Assembly: GCA_007127595.1 (NCBI GenBank)
Contig: SKZA01000035.1
Location: 1-14,679 of the forward strand
DNA from: Kiritimatiellia bacterium
Lineage (GTDB): Bacteria > Verrucomicrobiota > Kiritimatiellia > SLAD01
DNA: 14,679 nt
Direction of reading: 5' to 3'
In this document: positions 1-7,677 of the stretch, piece by piece
Position numbering within the stretch: position 1 is the first letter of the stretch
Layout of the letters: every line of letters starts with the position of its first letter
Position numbers and translations under genes: made by a program
Notes under the pieces: model-generated
What the model was told of the DNA's origin: nothing
The model's database searches: none
The model's input: only the letters and a program-made list of their open reading frames with translations

Positions 1-705
1 GCGGCCGCTGGACGCGCGCTTTTCCCGCGGTTCAGCTCGATGCGGGAAGACGAAGGCATGCGCGATCTCTACAGCTACAGCGTGTGGGCTCTTTTCTGCT
101 TTTCGCTATCGCTGTTCATTCCCGTGTCGATCATTATGCCCGCTTTCCTGGAGCTTTGGATATCCCCTGAATTCGCCGAACACGGTGGAGCCTTGGCGCG
201 CATGATCGCCTTTGCCATTGCCATGAATGGGCCGGTGGAAGCCTACTTCTCGCTGCTAAAGGGTACGGGCCGGATCCGTTGGTTGACGATGATCTACATG
301 ACCCTGACGGTGACCGGTTCCATCGCCACGGGATTGCTCGTCTACTATCTGGGGCTCATCGGAACCGGCGTGCGGATGCTGCTGTTTTCGTGGTGCGGCA
401 TTACGTTGTGCATGGTGGTGGCGCAACGAATATTCCGCTCGTACCTGCACGTCCGCCTGCTCGTGGAGGTGGTGGCCCTCCCCCTGGGCCTGGCCGCGAT
501 CACATGGCTTGGCGGATTACTGCTATGGGATAGATTCGGCATGGCGAGTTGGCTCGGAGTGATCGGTGGGGCCGGCCTGATCTGTGCGACCCTGTCCGGC
601 CTGTTGCTGTCCTCCAATGCCCTGATCTTCCGTGACGGATACACGATGCAGCTTATTGGCAAGATTTACACGAGAATACGCGCCCGAGGGGAGGGCGTCT
701 CATGA
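1..705 (+). CDS. Wzx-type oligosaccharide flippase, C-terminal part (5' truncated)
   Basis: The frame is open from base 1, so the gene starts upstream; the first Met (base 40) is internal. The visible 234 residues are very hydrophobic, with about six membrane segments in pairs separated by short basic loops. Examples are the VWALFCFSLSLFIPVSIIM stretch, the pair around bases 290-430 and the last pair around 450-615. The pattern PAFLELWISPEFAEHG, followed by a helix pair ending in LLKGTGR, is typical of the second half of MOP-superfamily polysaccharide flippases (Polysacc_synt / MurJ-like). These move undecaprenyl-linked repeat units across the inner membrane. The protein ends with a short basic tail (YTRIRARGEG). 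The stop overlaps the next start (ATGA at 702-705), so the two genes are probably translationally coupled. Membrane-transporter identity is secure. Assignment to Wzx rather than another MOP member relies partly on the neighbouring glycosyltransferases and polymerase. Confidence 0.85.
   Translation, partial: AAAGRALFPRFSSMREDEGMRDLYSYSVWALFCFSLSLFIPVSIIMPAFLELWISPEFAEHGGALARMIAFAIAMNGPVEAYFSLLKGTGRIRWLTMIYMTLTVTGSIATGLLVYYLGLIGTGVRMLLFSWCGITLCMVVAQRIFRSYLHVRLLVEVVALPLGLAAITWLGGLLLWDRFGMASWLGVIGGAGLICATLSGLLLSSNALIFRDGYTMQLIGKIYTRIRARGEGVS
690..694 (+). promoter_or_regulatory. Strong Shine-Dalgarno for the toroid gene
   Basis: GGAGG lies within a purine-rich run, 7 bases before the ATG at 702. 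It is the clearest ribosome binding site in the window and fixes that start. Most other starts in the cluster have weak or no Shine-Dalgarno and rely on overlap with the preceding gene. Confidence 0.7.
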
Positions 706-1907
706 AGCGCTGGCTGTATCAATGCCTCGACAAGACACTCCTGTATCCGGTGCGCGTCCAAAACTGCAGCCAGACGCTCTATGAAGCGCTCGTCGGCTGT
801 TTGCGGATGACGAAAGCAACCGGCGATGCCGTGTGGCGCAAACGTGCCGATACGGTATGTCAGCGCCTGATCGACATTCAACAGCCCGATGGAGGGTTCG
901 ACATCGGCTACGACTTCAATTTCGGGCGTCTGCACAGCAAAGGGGAATCTACGTCGCCGGAGTTGAGGGGGTTGCTGGCCTTGATGCTGTATTACGAGGT
1001 TGATCCTCGAAAGGACGTCGCGAACGCCGCCCAAAGGGCGGCGTCATGGATTGAGCAGCATGCCTATCCGATCGATACCGCACGATGGACGATTCCTTAT
1101 GCACCATACAGCACCCGGGAGGTGATGGTCTACAACGGTGTGTCATTTGTCGCGTCTGCACTAGGCCTCTACTTGTCGGCGTTTCCGAACGACCGCCTGA
1201 GGGAATGTTATGAGGGAATGGTTCGCTATTTGCTCGACGTGCTTATTGTTCCGAATGAAGGCAGCGGGTATTGGCCGTACGCTGACCGTACACGAACCGA
1301 TCTGTCGGCAGAGCAGCGTGGAAAGATCGACAACTATCATCAGATGCAGCAAGTCGAGGTGCATGCGATCGCGCAAGTCCGGACACCGCTGGACGAACAA
1401 GAGGTTTTGATCCGAAAGGCATCCGCCTACGTTCGGTCGCTCATGGATGCGAACGGGCTTGTGCCGTACTACAATAATTGCCGGGAATCGCCCATTCATG
1501 TCTGGGGCTATGCCTCCTGCGTCTCAGGATTCCTTCTGGCTTCGGAAAGCATTCCATCCCGGAGAGCGGATTACCGGGCGGCCGCTGAGCAGGTCGTGCG
1601 CTGGCTGCTGGACCATGCTTGGAACGGAGCGTTCTTCTGGCCGATCCTTGGCAGAGAGGGCATCCCGTTGGATCGGCGGTATTACGTGCGCAGCGATGCC
1701 TGGGTGTTCAATGCGCTAGCTTTGGCGATGCAGAATGGACTGGACGTAGAGGCGTCTGTAATGGAGGCAACTTATACGCGCATGGAAGAGCAGGACTTCA
1801 GCGGAATTGAAAATCACGCCACCTCGCCGCGCATACGCTTTGTTCGGGCGGCGCTGAATGGCGCTGGCGGCATCTTGAAATCGAAGGCGAAAGCGACGAG
1901 TGCTTGA
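702..1907 (+). CDS. Alpha/alpha-toroid-like protein of unknown function in the polysaccharide cluster
   Basis: This is a 401-residue soluble protein with no signal peptide or membrane segment. It has repeating amphipathic helices and a prenyltransferase/squalene-cyclase-like turn (QQPDGGFD, about residues 60-67). This suggests an (alpha/alpha) barrel like those of terpenoid-cyclase-type toroids, glycoside hydrolases, polysaccharide lyases or the C-terminal part of glucuronyl epimerases. Other conserved-looking stretches are STSPELRGLLALMLYYE, the aromatic and polar patch DNYHQMQQVEVHA (from residue 210), HVWGYASCVSGF and a late NHATSPRIRFVRAAL segment. The start is fixed by the GGAGG site and the ATGA overlap with the flippase gene. 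Its position between the flippase and a glycosyltransferase suggests a role in modifying or trimming the glycan or its precursor. I cannot assign a reaction. The fold call is by eye and moderately confident; the coding call is firm. Confidence 0.8.
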   Translation: MKRWLYQCLDKTLLYPVRVQNCSQTLYEALVGCLRMTKATGDAVWRKRADTVCQRLIDIQQPDGGFDIGYDFNFGRLHSKGESTSPELRGLLALMLYYEVDPRKDVANAAQRAASWIEQHAYPIDTARWTIPYAPYSTREVMVYNGVSFVASALGLYLSAFPNDRLRECYEGMVRYLLDVLIVPNEGSGYWPYADRTRTDLSAEQRGKIDNYHQMQQVEVHAIAQVRTPLDEQEVLIRKASAYVRSLMDANGLVPYYNNCRESPIHVWGYASCVSGFLLASESIPSRRADYRAAAEQVVRWLLDHAWNGAFFWPILGREGIPLDRRYYVRSDAWVFNALALAMQNGLDVEASVMEATYTRMEEQDFSGIENHATSPRIRFVRAALNGAGGILKSKAKATSA

Positions 1908-3118
1908 TGCACATCGTGTTCATGCACGAGCGATTGGGGAGGTCGCGCGGTGGGGTTGAGGCGTGGATCTATCATGCGACGGAGACATGTCTCAAGCTGG
2001 GACACCGCGTAGATGTCTTGACCGCCGAATCGCGCGCACCCGCCGATGCTGCGCCATCAGGAGCGCGTGTTCATGCGGTGCCTTCGCCGCTGCATGTCCC
2101 CGGTTTGGGCCCATTCGTGGATGCGCGTGCGATATCCTGCCGAATTCGATCGCTGATGCGAGGGGCGGATCGGGTTATTGCGCGGTCGCCTGTCATGGCG
2201 CTCGCCGCGATTCTAGCCGGCCGCAAGGATGTGTTGATGATCCATGCTCAACCGCAGGCCGAAAGTGACATGGTGTCGATGGCGCGCCGTCACCGCGGTT
2301 GGCACCGCCCCTTACGGGTGCTTTGTGCGTCATGTCGCCAATGGTCGATTGCTTTGATCGAGCGTCGGGTCATCAGGAGCTCGTGCAATGTCTTTTTGAG
2401 TCACGCCCGCCGGCGTGAATACGAACAAATGTACGGGGCGGTTGGCGGGCAGGCGTCATGGTATGTGATTCCGCCGGGAGTAGATGTGGAGCGCTTTGTC
2501 CCAGCCGGCGAAGAGTGGACCGGGCGAGGTCCCTTGCGTCTATTTTCCGCTTGTCGGCTGGTGGAATCAAAGAACCTCCAATGCGCGATCCGCGCGATGG
2601 GGCGAATGCTTCATGAAGGGGTTAATGTCTTGTTCCACATCGCGGGCGAGGGGCCTTACCGCATGACGCTCGAAGCATTGTGTCGCGAGGTCGGCTTGAC
2701 GCCCGGCCGGGAAGTAGTCTTTGTCGGCGAACAGATAAATATAGAAGACTTCTATACCAAATCGCACGTCTTTGTGTTGCCGACCCTCTACGAAGGTTTT
2801 GGTAGTGTCTTTATTGAGGCCATGGCGTGTGGCCTGCCATGCGTGGCGCTAAGTCGCCATGCCGGCGACTATTCTGTGGCATCAGATGAGATCATTTCGC
2901 ACGGTCAGGATGGCATCTTGTTGAAAGAGAATAGCCCGCAGGCGTTGGCCGAGGCCTTGATGCAGATCCATTCGGATCCCCGGGCGTGGGCTCGCATGTC
3001 CCTGGAGGCCCGTCGTAAAGCAAAGGAAGCATATTCATGGCCGGTGGCGATTGGGAAGATCCTTGCCTTGGGAGGATGGCCTGCCCGCGTCGGGATCGAC
3101 CCGGACGCTGAAGAATAG
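1907..3118 (+). CDS. GT4-family glycosyltransferase
   Basis: This is a cytoplasmic GT-B retaining glycosyltransferase of 403 residues that adds a sugar from a nucleotide-sugar donor to the growing lipid-linked repeat unit. The N-terminal domain opens with MHIVFMHERLGRSRGGVEAW, containing the glycine-rich acceptor-side loop common in GT4 enzymes. The C-terminal domain carries LFSACRLVESKNLQ, then HIAGEGPYR, and the E-x7-E signature (YEGFGSVFIEAMACGLP, Glu at about residues 296 and 304). ATG at 1907 overlaps the preceding TGA (TGATG). A TTG three bases earlier would add one residue and is less likely. The Shine-Dalgarno is weak (GACGAG), so coupling to the upstream gene is probable. The family is secure; donor sugar and linkage cannot be read from the sequence. 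Confidence 0.92.
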   Translation: MHIVFMHERLGRSRGGVEAWIYHATETCLKLGHRVDVLTAESRAPADAAPSGARVHAVPSPLHVPGLGPFVDARAISCRIRSLMRGADRVIARSPVMALAAILAGRKDVLMIHAQPQAESDMVSMARRHRGWHRPLRVLCASCRQWSIALIERRVIRSSCNVFLSHARRREYEQMYGAVGGQASWYVIPPGVDVERFVPAGEEWTGRGPLRLFSACRLVESKNLQCAIRAMGRMLHEGVNVLFHIAGEGPYRMTLEALCREVGLTPGREVVFVGEQINIEDFYTKSHVFVLPTLYEGFGSVFIEAMACGLPCVALSRHAGDYSVASDEIISHGQDGILLKENSPQALAEALMQIHSDPRAWARMSLEARRKAKEAYSWPVAIGKILALGGWPARVGIDPDAEE

Positions 3119-3247
3119 AAATGCCGCCTACGCCCTTGTTTCGCTGACTACGCCGGAGATCTTGCAGTCCGGTTCTAAACCCGTATAGTATTTCGCAGTG
3201 GCCCCCTCTTTGGCCAGCCGGCATCAACGGATAGCGATCACAGTAAC
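3119..3247 (+). promoter_or_regulatory. Intergenic gap with a weak sigma70-like promoter candidate
   Basis: This 129-base gap is the only sizeable one inside the cluster. It has TTGCAG at 3162-3167 (3 of 6 matches to the -35 consensus) and TATAGT at 3184-3189 (5 of 6 to the -10), with a 16-base spacer. That would place a transcript start about 50 bases before the wzy-like gene. A short 5-bp inverted repeat (TGGCC/GGCCA, 3199-3216) follows but has no T tract and is not a terminator. An internal promoter for the distal half of the operon is possible but weakly supported. Confidence 0.3.
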
Positions 3248-4804
3248 ATGCACATTCCCGCTAAAGTAATTGCGTTAGCGCTCATTATTCTGACGGTGGT
3301 CATCGCGCTGATCGGCTACATCCAGCGCAGCCCGGTGATTCACATTGCGCTGGTCGCCTTCCCGTTTCTCTTCCTCATGATGAATAATCCCAGCGCATGG
3401 TTTGTGGCCATCATGGGATTGGAACGCAGCGGCCTCGTATTCCCGGGCCTGCCCCAGGGTCTGCAATTCGTGCATGTCATGATGGCGGGATTCGTCGCCC
3501 TGATCATTGCCCGCAATATCATCATCAAGCCCAAGACAGGGAAGATGGTCCTGTCGGAATACTTCGTCTACGCGTTTCTCATCATCATCGGCATCACGAT
3601 CTATTTCCGCGGGTTCGGCTTGCGCGCGCTGGGCGGCGAAAGCTGGGGTGGAATGGGGTATGTCCAGCTGTTTATCGCCGCCGGTTTTTATCTGACGGCG
3701 AAGTATATCCAGCTGACGCCACGCCAGATCAAACTGTCCATCGTGCTGATGTTGCTGTTGAGTTTCGTCCCGGCTATTTCACAAATCGTTTTTGTGGCCA
3801 GCGGCGGACGCATCTATCAGCAGTACATGTTTGTCCACGCCTATGTGGTCGGTCTGCTCAGCTCGTTGGAGGCGGCGGAGACCGGGCGCGGTGTGGTCCG
3901 CTATCAGCTTTTGAGCGGTGTGGCTATTAACCTTCTGCTGGTCGGGTTAGTGCTGATCCCATTCCGCGGCGCATATCGGCTACTGGCCATTCTCTTCGTG
4001 ATTGCAGCCTTCGTGTCGTCGGCCTTATCCGGCTTCCGGGGCAACATTATGTTGGTCATCGGCATGATGGCGCTGTTCATCTTCTTTATTTCAGAGGGAA
4101 AGCGCGTTCGTCGGCTCGTGCAGATGGGGGGGGTGGCCATGGCGGCGTTCGTCGTCTTATTCTTCGTGGCCGACCGCCTGCCCATGTCTGCACAACGATC
4201 GATCACTTGGGTTCCGTTCATCGAGACGGCGCCCTCCGCGCGCATGGACGCAGAGGGCACCTCGCAATGGCGCCTCGACGTTTGGCGGCTTGCGTGGCAG
4301 GACGTGCCGCGCTATCTCTGGATCGGAAAAGGATATGCGCTGAATCCTGCGGAGCTCATGTCGCATTCCGTGCGACGGGACGGCGTGCAGATGGCGGTCG
4401 CTACCCAGGACTATCACAATGGCCCGCTCTCCCTGCTGCTGGTATTCGGCATCCCGGGTTTAATTGTGGGATCCGGTTTCCTCATCGTTTCTTCCATCGA
4501 GGTGGTGCGGCGCATTCCAACCCTGGGTGATGACCCTTTCATCCGGCGATTCTATATTGCGTTTCTCGCACGCTACCTTTTCAGTGCCGTAACGTTCTTC
4601 ACCATCTTTGGCGATGCGCGGGAATCCTTTGTGCGGGCGTTTATCATGTTGGCCTTCATGAATATGGCGTACCGCGTGCAACGCCCGGTTGTTAAGGAGC
4701 AAGTGGATGCAGAAACGACGCCGCGCTCGCCTCAACTGCGCAGGCCGGAGTGGGCGCCCGCCATTTCATTCAGCCAATCCGCGCGGCCTTCACCTTCCAA
4801 ATAA
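3248..4804 (+). CDS. Wzy/WaaL-type O-antigen polymerase or ligase
   Basis: This is a polytopic inner-membrane protein of 518 residues with about eleven to twelve hydrophobic segments from residue 5 to about residue 475. They are interrupted by a large hydrophilic loop at about residues 310-385. The loop and its flanks carry the Wzy_C / O-antigen ligase pattern: SGFRGN near residue 260, then QWRLDVWRLAW and WIGKGYA, and an HNGPLSLLLVFGIPGL segment near residue 390 whose His lies in the usual active-loop position. Such proteins polymerise undecaprenyl-linked repeats (Wzy) or transfer glycan to lipid A or protein (WaaL, PilO/PglL-like). The flippase and glycosyltransferases in the same operon favour Wzy, but sequence alone does not separate the two. 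The tail of about 45 residues is hydrophilic and rich in Pro and Arg. No clear Shine-Dalgarno precedes the ATG. A run of eight G (4126-4133) lies in the coding sequence. Confidence 0.88.
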   Translation: MHIPAKVIALALIILTVVIALIGYIQRSPVIHIALVAFPFLFLMMNNPSAWFVAIMGLERSGLVFPGLPQGLQFVHVMMAGFVALIIARNIIIKPKTGKMVLSEYFVYAFLIIIGITIYFRGFGLRALGGESWGGMGYVQLFIAAGFYLTAKYIQLTPRQIKLSIVLMLLLSFVPAISQIVFVASGGRIYQQYMFVHAYVVGLLSSLEAAETGRGVVRYQLLSGVAINLLLVGLVLIPFRGAYRLLAILFVIAAFVSSALSGFRGNIMLVIGMMALFIFFISEGKRVRRLVQMGGVAMAAFVVLFFVADRLPMSAQRSITWVPFIETAPSARMDAEGTSQWRLDVWRLAWQDVPRYLWIGKGYALNPAELMSHSVRRDGVQMAVATQDYHNGPLSLLLVFGIPGLIVGSGFLIVSSIEVVRRIPTLGDDPFIRRFYIAFLARYLFSAVTFFTIFGDARESFVRAFIMLAFMNMAYRVQRPVVKEQVDAETTPRSPQLRRPEWAPAISFSQSARPSPSK

Positions 4805-4824
4805 GCGCCCGCGCAACTCCGTTC

Positions 4825-5688
4825 ATGTCGATCATCCGTCTCGTCAGTTACGGCACGCGCGTATACAGAGCGCGCCAGCGCCTGTTGGGTCTATCGGCGC
4901 GCGTCGCCGGCGCCGTCGATGAAACGTCTGCATGGGGTCCGGACCGGTTGCTTCAGCATGGATTTGCAGAGCGCTGTCCGGATATCGCCCTCCACGAGCG
5001 CGGCAGTGGGTGGTGGACGTGGAAACCGTATGTGATCCTCGCAGAGCTCAAGGCCATGCGAGACGATGACTGGCTGGTCTACTGCGATGTAGGACGCTCC
5101 TATCCCGTCAAATTGTTGGACCGGCCGTTGACAACGCTGCTCGATTGCTGCAAGCAACGCGGGCAGGGCGCCTTACCGGGTGTCTATATTCCTTGGTTCG
5201 GCCCGATGCGTGTATGGACAAAGCGCGATGCCTTTGTGCTGACGGATTCAGATACAAGCGAGTATCATGAGGCGACCCCTATTCAAGCCTCGTTCTCGTG
5301 TTGGCGCGCATGCAAAGAAAGCCGGTCATTTGCGGAAGAGTGGCTGAACCTATGTTCCGATCGACGTTTGGTGACCGACGATCCGAATACGTGCGGGCGG
5401 GATAATCTGGAGGGCTTTCGCGAACATAGATATGACCAGAGCCTGCTGACGATCCTGTGCATGAAAAAGGGTTGGCAAGGAGCCGAATTGGGCGAGACGC
5501 GTCCCGCATACGACGAGAAGAATCCGGCGGAAGTCGCGCGCGTCATGGGGGAACCGTCCGCTCGTTCCACAGCGCTGTCCGCGGTGCGTTGCGCGGCCGG
5601 GATCTATACGGTGATGGAGCGCGTGCCGCGCCTTTGGACAGGCTGGCGCTACAGAAAGGCTCAGGCAAAAATGGAAGTCAAACCGTGA
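4825..5688 (+). CDS. Putative glycosyltransferase, WxWKP/YxDxG type
   Basis: A soluble protein of 287 residues that I place, by motif, in a little-characterised family found in polysaccharide clusters. Members start with a short strand plus 'YG...Y...R', then have an aromatic W-x-W-K-P motif and a GT-A-like acidic motif. Here these are MSIIRLVSYGTRVYRARQRL at the N-terminus, GWWTWKPYVILAELK (W63 to P68) and WLVYCDVG (Tyr86 to Gly90). Asp88 probably stands in for the DxD metal or nucleotide-sugar ligand. Later there is DQSLLTILCMKKGW. An in-frame ATG at 4750 would overlap the wzy-like gene by 55 bases, but its extra residues do not resemble the family start. ATG 4825, 20 bases after the previous stop, is therefore preferred. 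A sugar-transfer role fits the motifs and neighbours but is unproven. Confidence 0.72.
   Translation: MSIIRLVSYGTRVYRARQRLLGLSARVAGAVDETSAWGPDRLLQHGFAERCPDIALHERGSGWWTWKPYVILAELKAMRDDDWLVYCDVGRSYPVKLLDRPLTTLLDCCKQRGQGALPGVYIPWFGPMRVWTKRDAFVLTDSDTSEYHEATPIQASFSCWRACKESRSFAEEWLNLCSDRRLVTDDPNTCGRDNLEGFREHRYDQSLLTILCMKKGWQGAELGETRPAYDEKNPAEVARVMGEPSARSTALSAVRCAAGIYTVMERVPRLWTGWRYRKAQAKMEVKP
5673..5677 (+). promoter_or_regulatory. Shine-Dalgarno supporting a GTG start
   Basis: GGAAG lies 7 bases before the GTG at 5685 and inside the end of the preceding gene. It selects GTG 5685 over the in-frame Met codons further upstream, which would give an implausibly long overlap. Confidence 0.5.
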
Positions 5689-6515
5689 AACGGCTTGTAC
5701 AAGCCCTCCTTGAACCGGCGCGTCGAGCCAAGGGGCTCCTTCACCAATGTCGCGCGGAACGTGCGCGCGCGGCCTTGTTGCGCCGGGATATGATTGAGGG
5801 AGTTGACCCCGAGGATTTCGAGGCGTCACTACGCGATCCCACGCGATATTATCTCCGCTCATTTCAGGACTTTCACCGTGAGGTGCCCGGAGCGGTGCGC
5901 GCTCACCGGACCTATTTTTCCAAAGAAAGGCGAGGATTCGGCGAGGACGCCTTTCATGCGATGTGGTGGCGTCTGATCCGTCGCTATCAACCGAAGACTT
6001 TTCTCGAAATCGGAGTCTACCGGGGGCAGACAATCAGTTTGGTTGGGCTCATTGCCCGCTTGGAATCGTTTGCGTGCGATATCACCGGCATTTCCCCGTT
6101 CACCAGTGCGGGAGATTCTGTCTCCGATTATTCGGAGGAAATCGACTACCACGACGATGTCCTGCGAAACTTTCAACACTTTGACCTCCGGGAACCGCGT
6201 CTTGTGCGCGCGTTTTCAACAGAGCCGGCGGCGCGGGATGTTATCAGGGAATGTCCATGGGATTGTGTCTATATCGATGGCAATCACGATTACGAAGTCG
6301 TGCAGGCGGATTGGCGGGCTTGTGCCGATGCCGCTGCGCCGGGCGGACTCATCGTATTGGATGACGCCGGATTGACGACAAGCTATAGACCGCCCCCTTT
6401 CGCGACGGCCGGTCATCCGGGTCCCTCGCGGCTTGCCGAAGAAATAGATCGCTCCCGCTTTCGCGAGCTGCTGCAGGTGGGACACAACCGCGTGTTTCAA
6501 AAGGTTGTCCTGTGA
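5685..6515 (+). CDS. SAM-dependent methyltransferase (Methyltransf_24-like)
   Basis: This class I (Rossmann) methyltransferase of 276 residues probably O-methylates a sugar of the repeat unit, or caps it, using S-adenosylmethionine. Motif I is FLEIGVYRGQTIS (from residue 106), with an acidic residue preceding the glycine loop. The acidic, histidine-containing strand VYIDGNHDYE (about residues 196-205) and the following GGLIVLDDAG are hallmarks of the Methyltransf_24 / cephalosporin-hydroxylase-like group, where Asp and His residues help bind a metal. GTG at 5685 overlaps the upstream TGA (GTGA). It is supported by GGAAG at 5673-5677, 7 bases before it. The frame is open further upstream, but earlier Met codons lie deep inside the previous gene. 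The 100 residues before motif I are basic and helical, perhaps for membrane or acceptor contact. The family is secure; the substrate is unknown. Confidence 0.85.
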   Translation: MKRLVQALLEPARRAKGLLHQCRAERARAALLRRDMIEGVDPEDFEASLRDPTRYYLRSFQDFHREVPGAVRAHRTYFSKERRGFGEDAFHAMWWRLIRRYQPKTFLEIGVYRGQTISLVGLIARLESFACDITGISPFTSAGDSVSDYSEEIDYHDDVLRNFQHFDLREPRLVRAFSTEPAARDVIRECPWDCVYIDGNHDYEVVQADWRACADAAAPGGLIVLDDAGLTTSYRPPPFATAGHPGPSRLAEEIDRSRFRELLQVGHNRVFQKVVL

Positions 6516-7660
6516 GAATTGTTCAGATCACAACGGACAATCGCGAATACTTCAAGGACTATGATGCGCCCGCTCCCTATTTCGGGACCGCCCCCGAAGC
6601 GCTGATCGATGGCCTGCAACATCTGCCGAAAGTCGAACTGCATATCATCAGTTGCCTCCAACGTGCGCTAAAGACGCCAGAAAAACTGGCGGATAATGTC
6701 TATTATCACAGCCTCGTTGTTCCTAAAGCTGGTTGGATGCGCTCGCTGTATTACGGCTGTTCGAACGCCGTTCGTCGGGTGGTGAGGGAAATTGGACCGG
6801 ACATCGTGCATGGCCAGGGCACCGAGCGGGATTGCGCCATCTCCGCCATTCGTTCCGGCCATCGCAGCGTGGTGACCATTCATGGCAACATGGCGGAATT
6901 GAGCCATGCGGGTCATCTGGGCGGGCTTTTCGGATGGCTTACGGCAAGACTTGAAACGCATACGTTGAAGCGGGCGTGCGGCGTCTTCTGCAATTCCTCG
7001 TACACGCAGGCGCTGGTGACGCCGCGCGCGCGGAAAATCTGGCACGTGCCCAACGCCACCCGGCGCGCCTTCTTGGAACGGCCCTTGACACCCCGAAAAG
7101 CAGCAGGCCGAAGCCCGCAGTTGTTGAATGTGGGGCTCATTACGCCGTACAAGAGGCAACTGGAGCTTTTGCGAGCCGTTCGCGGACTGGTTCGGGAGGG
7201 GAAGTCGTGCCGGATTGTCTTTGCCGGTCTAATGCCGACGCATACGGAGTACGGCCGGGCCTTTGCCGCGGAATTGCGCGAAGCGTCCGAAACTGGCTGG
7301 GCAGAGCATGTCGGCTACCTGTCTCGAGATGAATTGATCGAGCTGATGGATCAATCGGATGCGGCGCTTCATGCTCCGACGCACGAAGCGTTCGGTTTGG
7401 TCGCCGCGGAAGCCATGGCGCGCGGGCTGAAATTCTTTGGCGCCAATGTCGGCGGCTTAAAGGATATTGCATTGGACGCAGACGGCGCCGAGTTGTATGA
7501 CGATATCCCGTCGCTGACGCGCGGGGTGGCGCGCTGGATCGATTCCGGGTGCCCGATGCCCGAACACTGCGCGCGGCAAATGGCCGAACGTTATCACCCC
7601 GATCATATCGCCCGCCGTCATCTGGAGATATATCGGGAAGTGTTGAACCAAGTCTCCTAG
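6512..7660 (+). CDS. GT4-family glycosyltransferase
   Basis: This is the second GT-B glycosyltransferase of the cluster, 382 residues long and cytoplasmic. The N-terminal half includes DIVHGQGTERDCAISA followed by SVVTIHGNM, the standard 'HgqG ... TiHG' acceptor-domain signature of this group. The C-terminal half has LLNVGLITPYKRQ, RIVFAGL and the E-x7-E signature HEAFGLVAAEAMARG (Glu at about residues 292 and 300). A GTG start overlaps the preceding TGA (GTGA, 6512-6515). AAAAGG about 7 bases upstream can serve as Shine-Dalgarno. It probably adds one sugar to the lipid-linked oligosaccharide; donor and linkage are unknown. Confidence 0.92.
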   Translation: MRIVQITTDNREYFKDYDAPAPYFGTAPEALIDGLQHLPKVELHIISCLQRALKTPEKLADNVYYHSLVVPKAGWMRSLYYGCSNAVRRVVREIGPDIVHGQGTERDCAISAIRSGHRSVVTIHGNMAELSHAGHLGGLFGWLTARLETHTLKRACGVFCNSSYTQALVTPRARKIWHVPNATRRAFLERPLTPRKAAGRSPQLLNVGLITPYKRQLELLRAVRGLVREGKSCRIVFAGLMPTHTEYGRAFAAELREASETGWAEHVGYLSRDELIELMDQSDAALHAPTHEAFGLVAAEAMARGLKFFGANVGGLKDIALDADGAELYDDIPSLTRGVARWIDSGCPMPEHCARQMAERYHPDHIARRHLEIYREVLNQVS

Positions 7661-7677
7661 ACGTCCTCATGGATTAA

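Noticed and set aside
3199..3216. TGGCC/GGCCA inverted repeat as terminator or riboregulator
   Set aside because: It has only a 5-bp stem with an 8-base loop and no T tract after it, too weak to call.
4750..4824. Earlier ATG for the WxWKP protein
   Set aside because: It would overlap the wzy-like gene by 55 bases and add a segment not resembling the family start. ATG 4825 begins directly at the conserved strand.
5350..6033. Open frame of 227 codons on the minus strand
   Set aside because: It lies antisense to the WxWKP protein and Methyltransf_24-like genes, both of which have clear family motifs. Its translation is rich in Arg, Pro and Ser without domain motifs, as expected for a GC-rich shadow frame.
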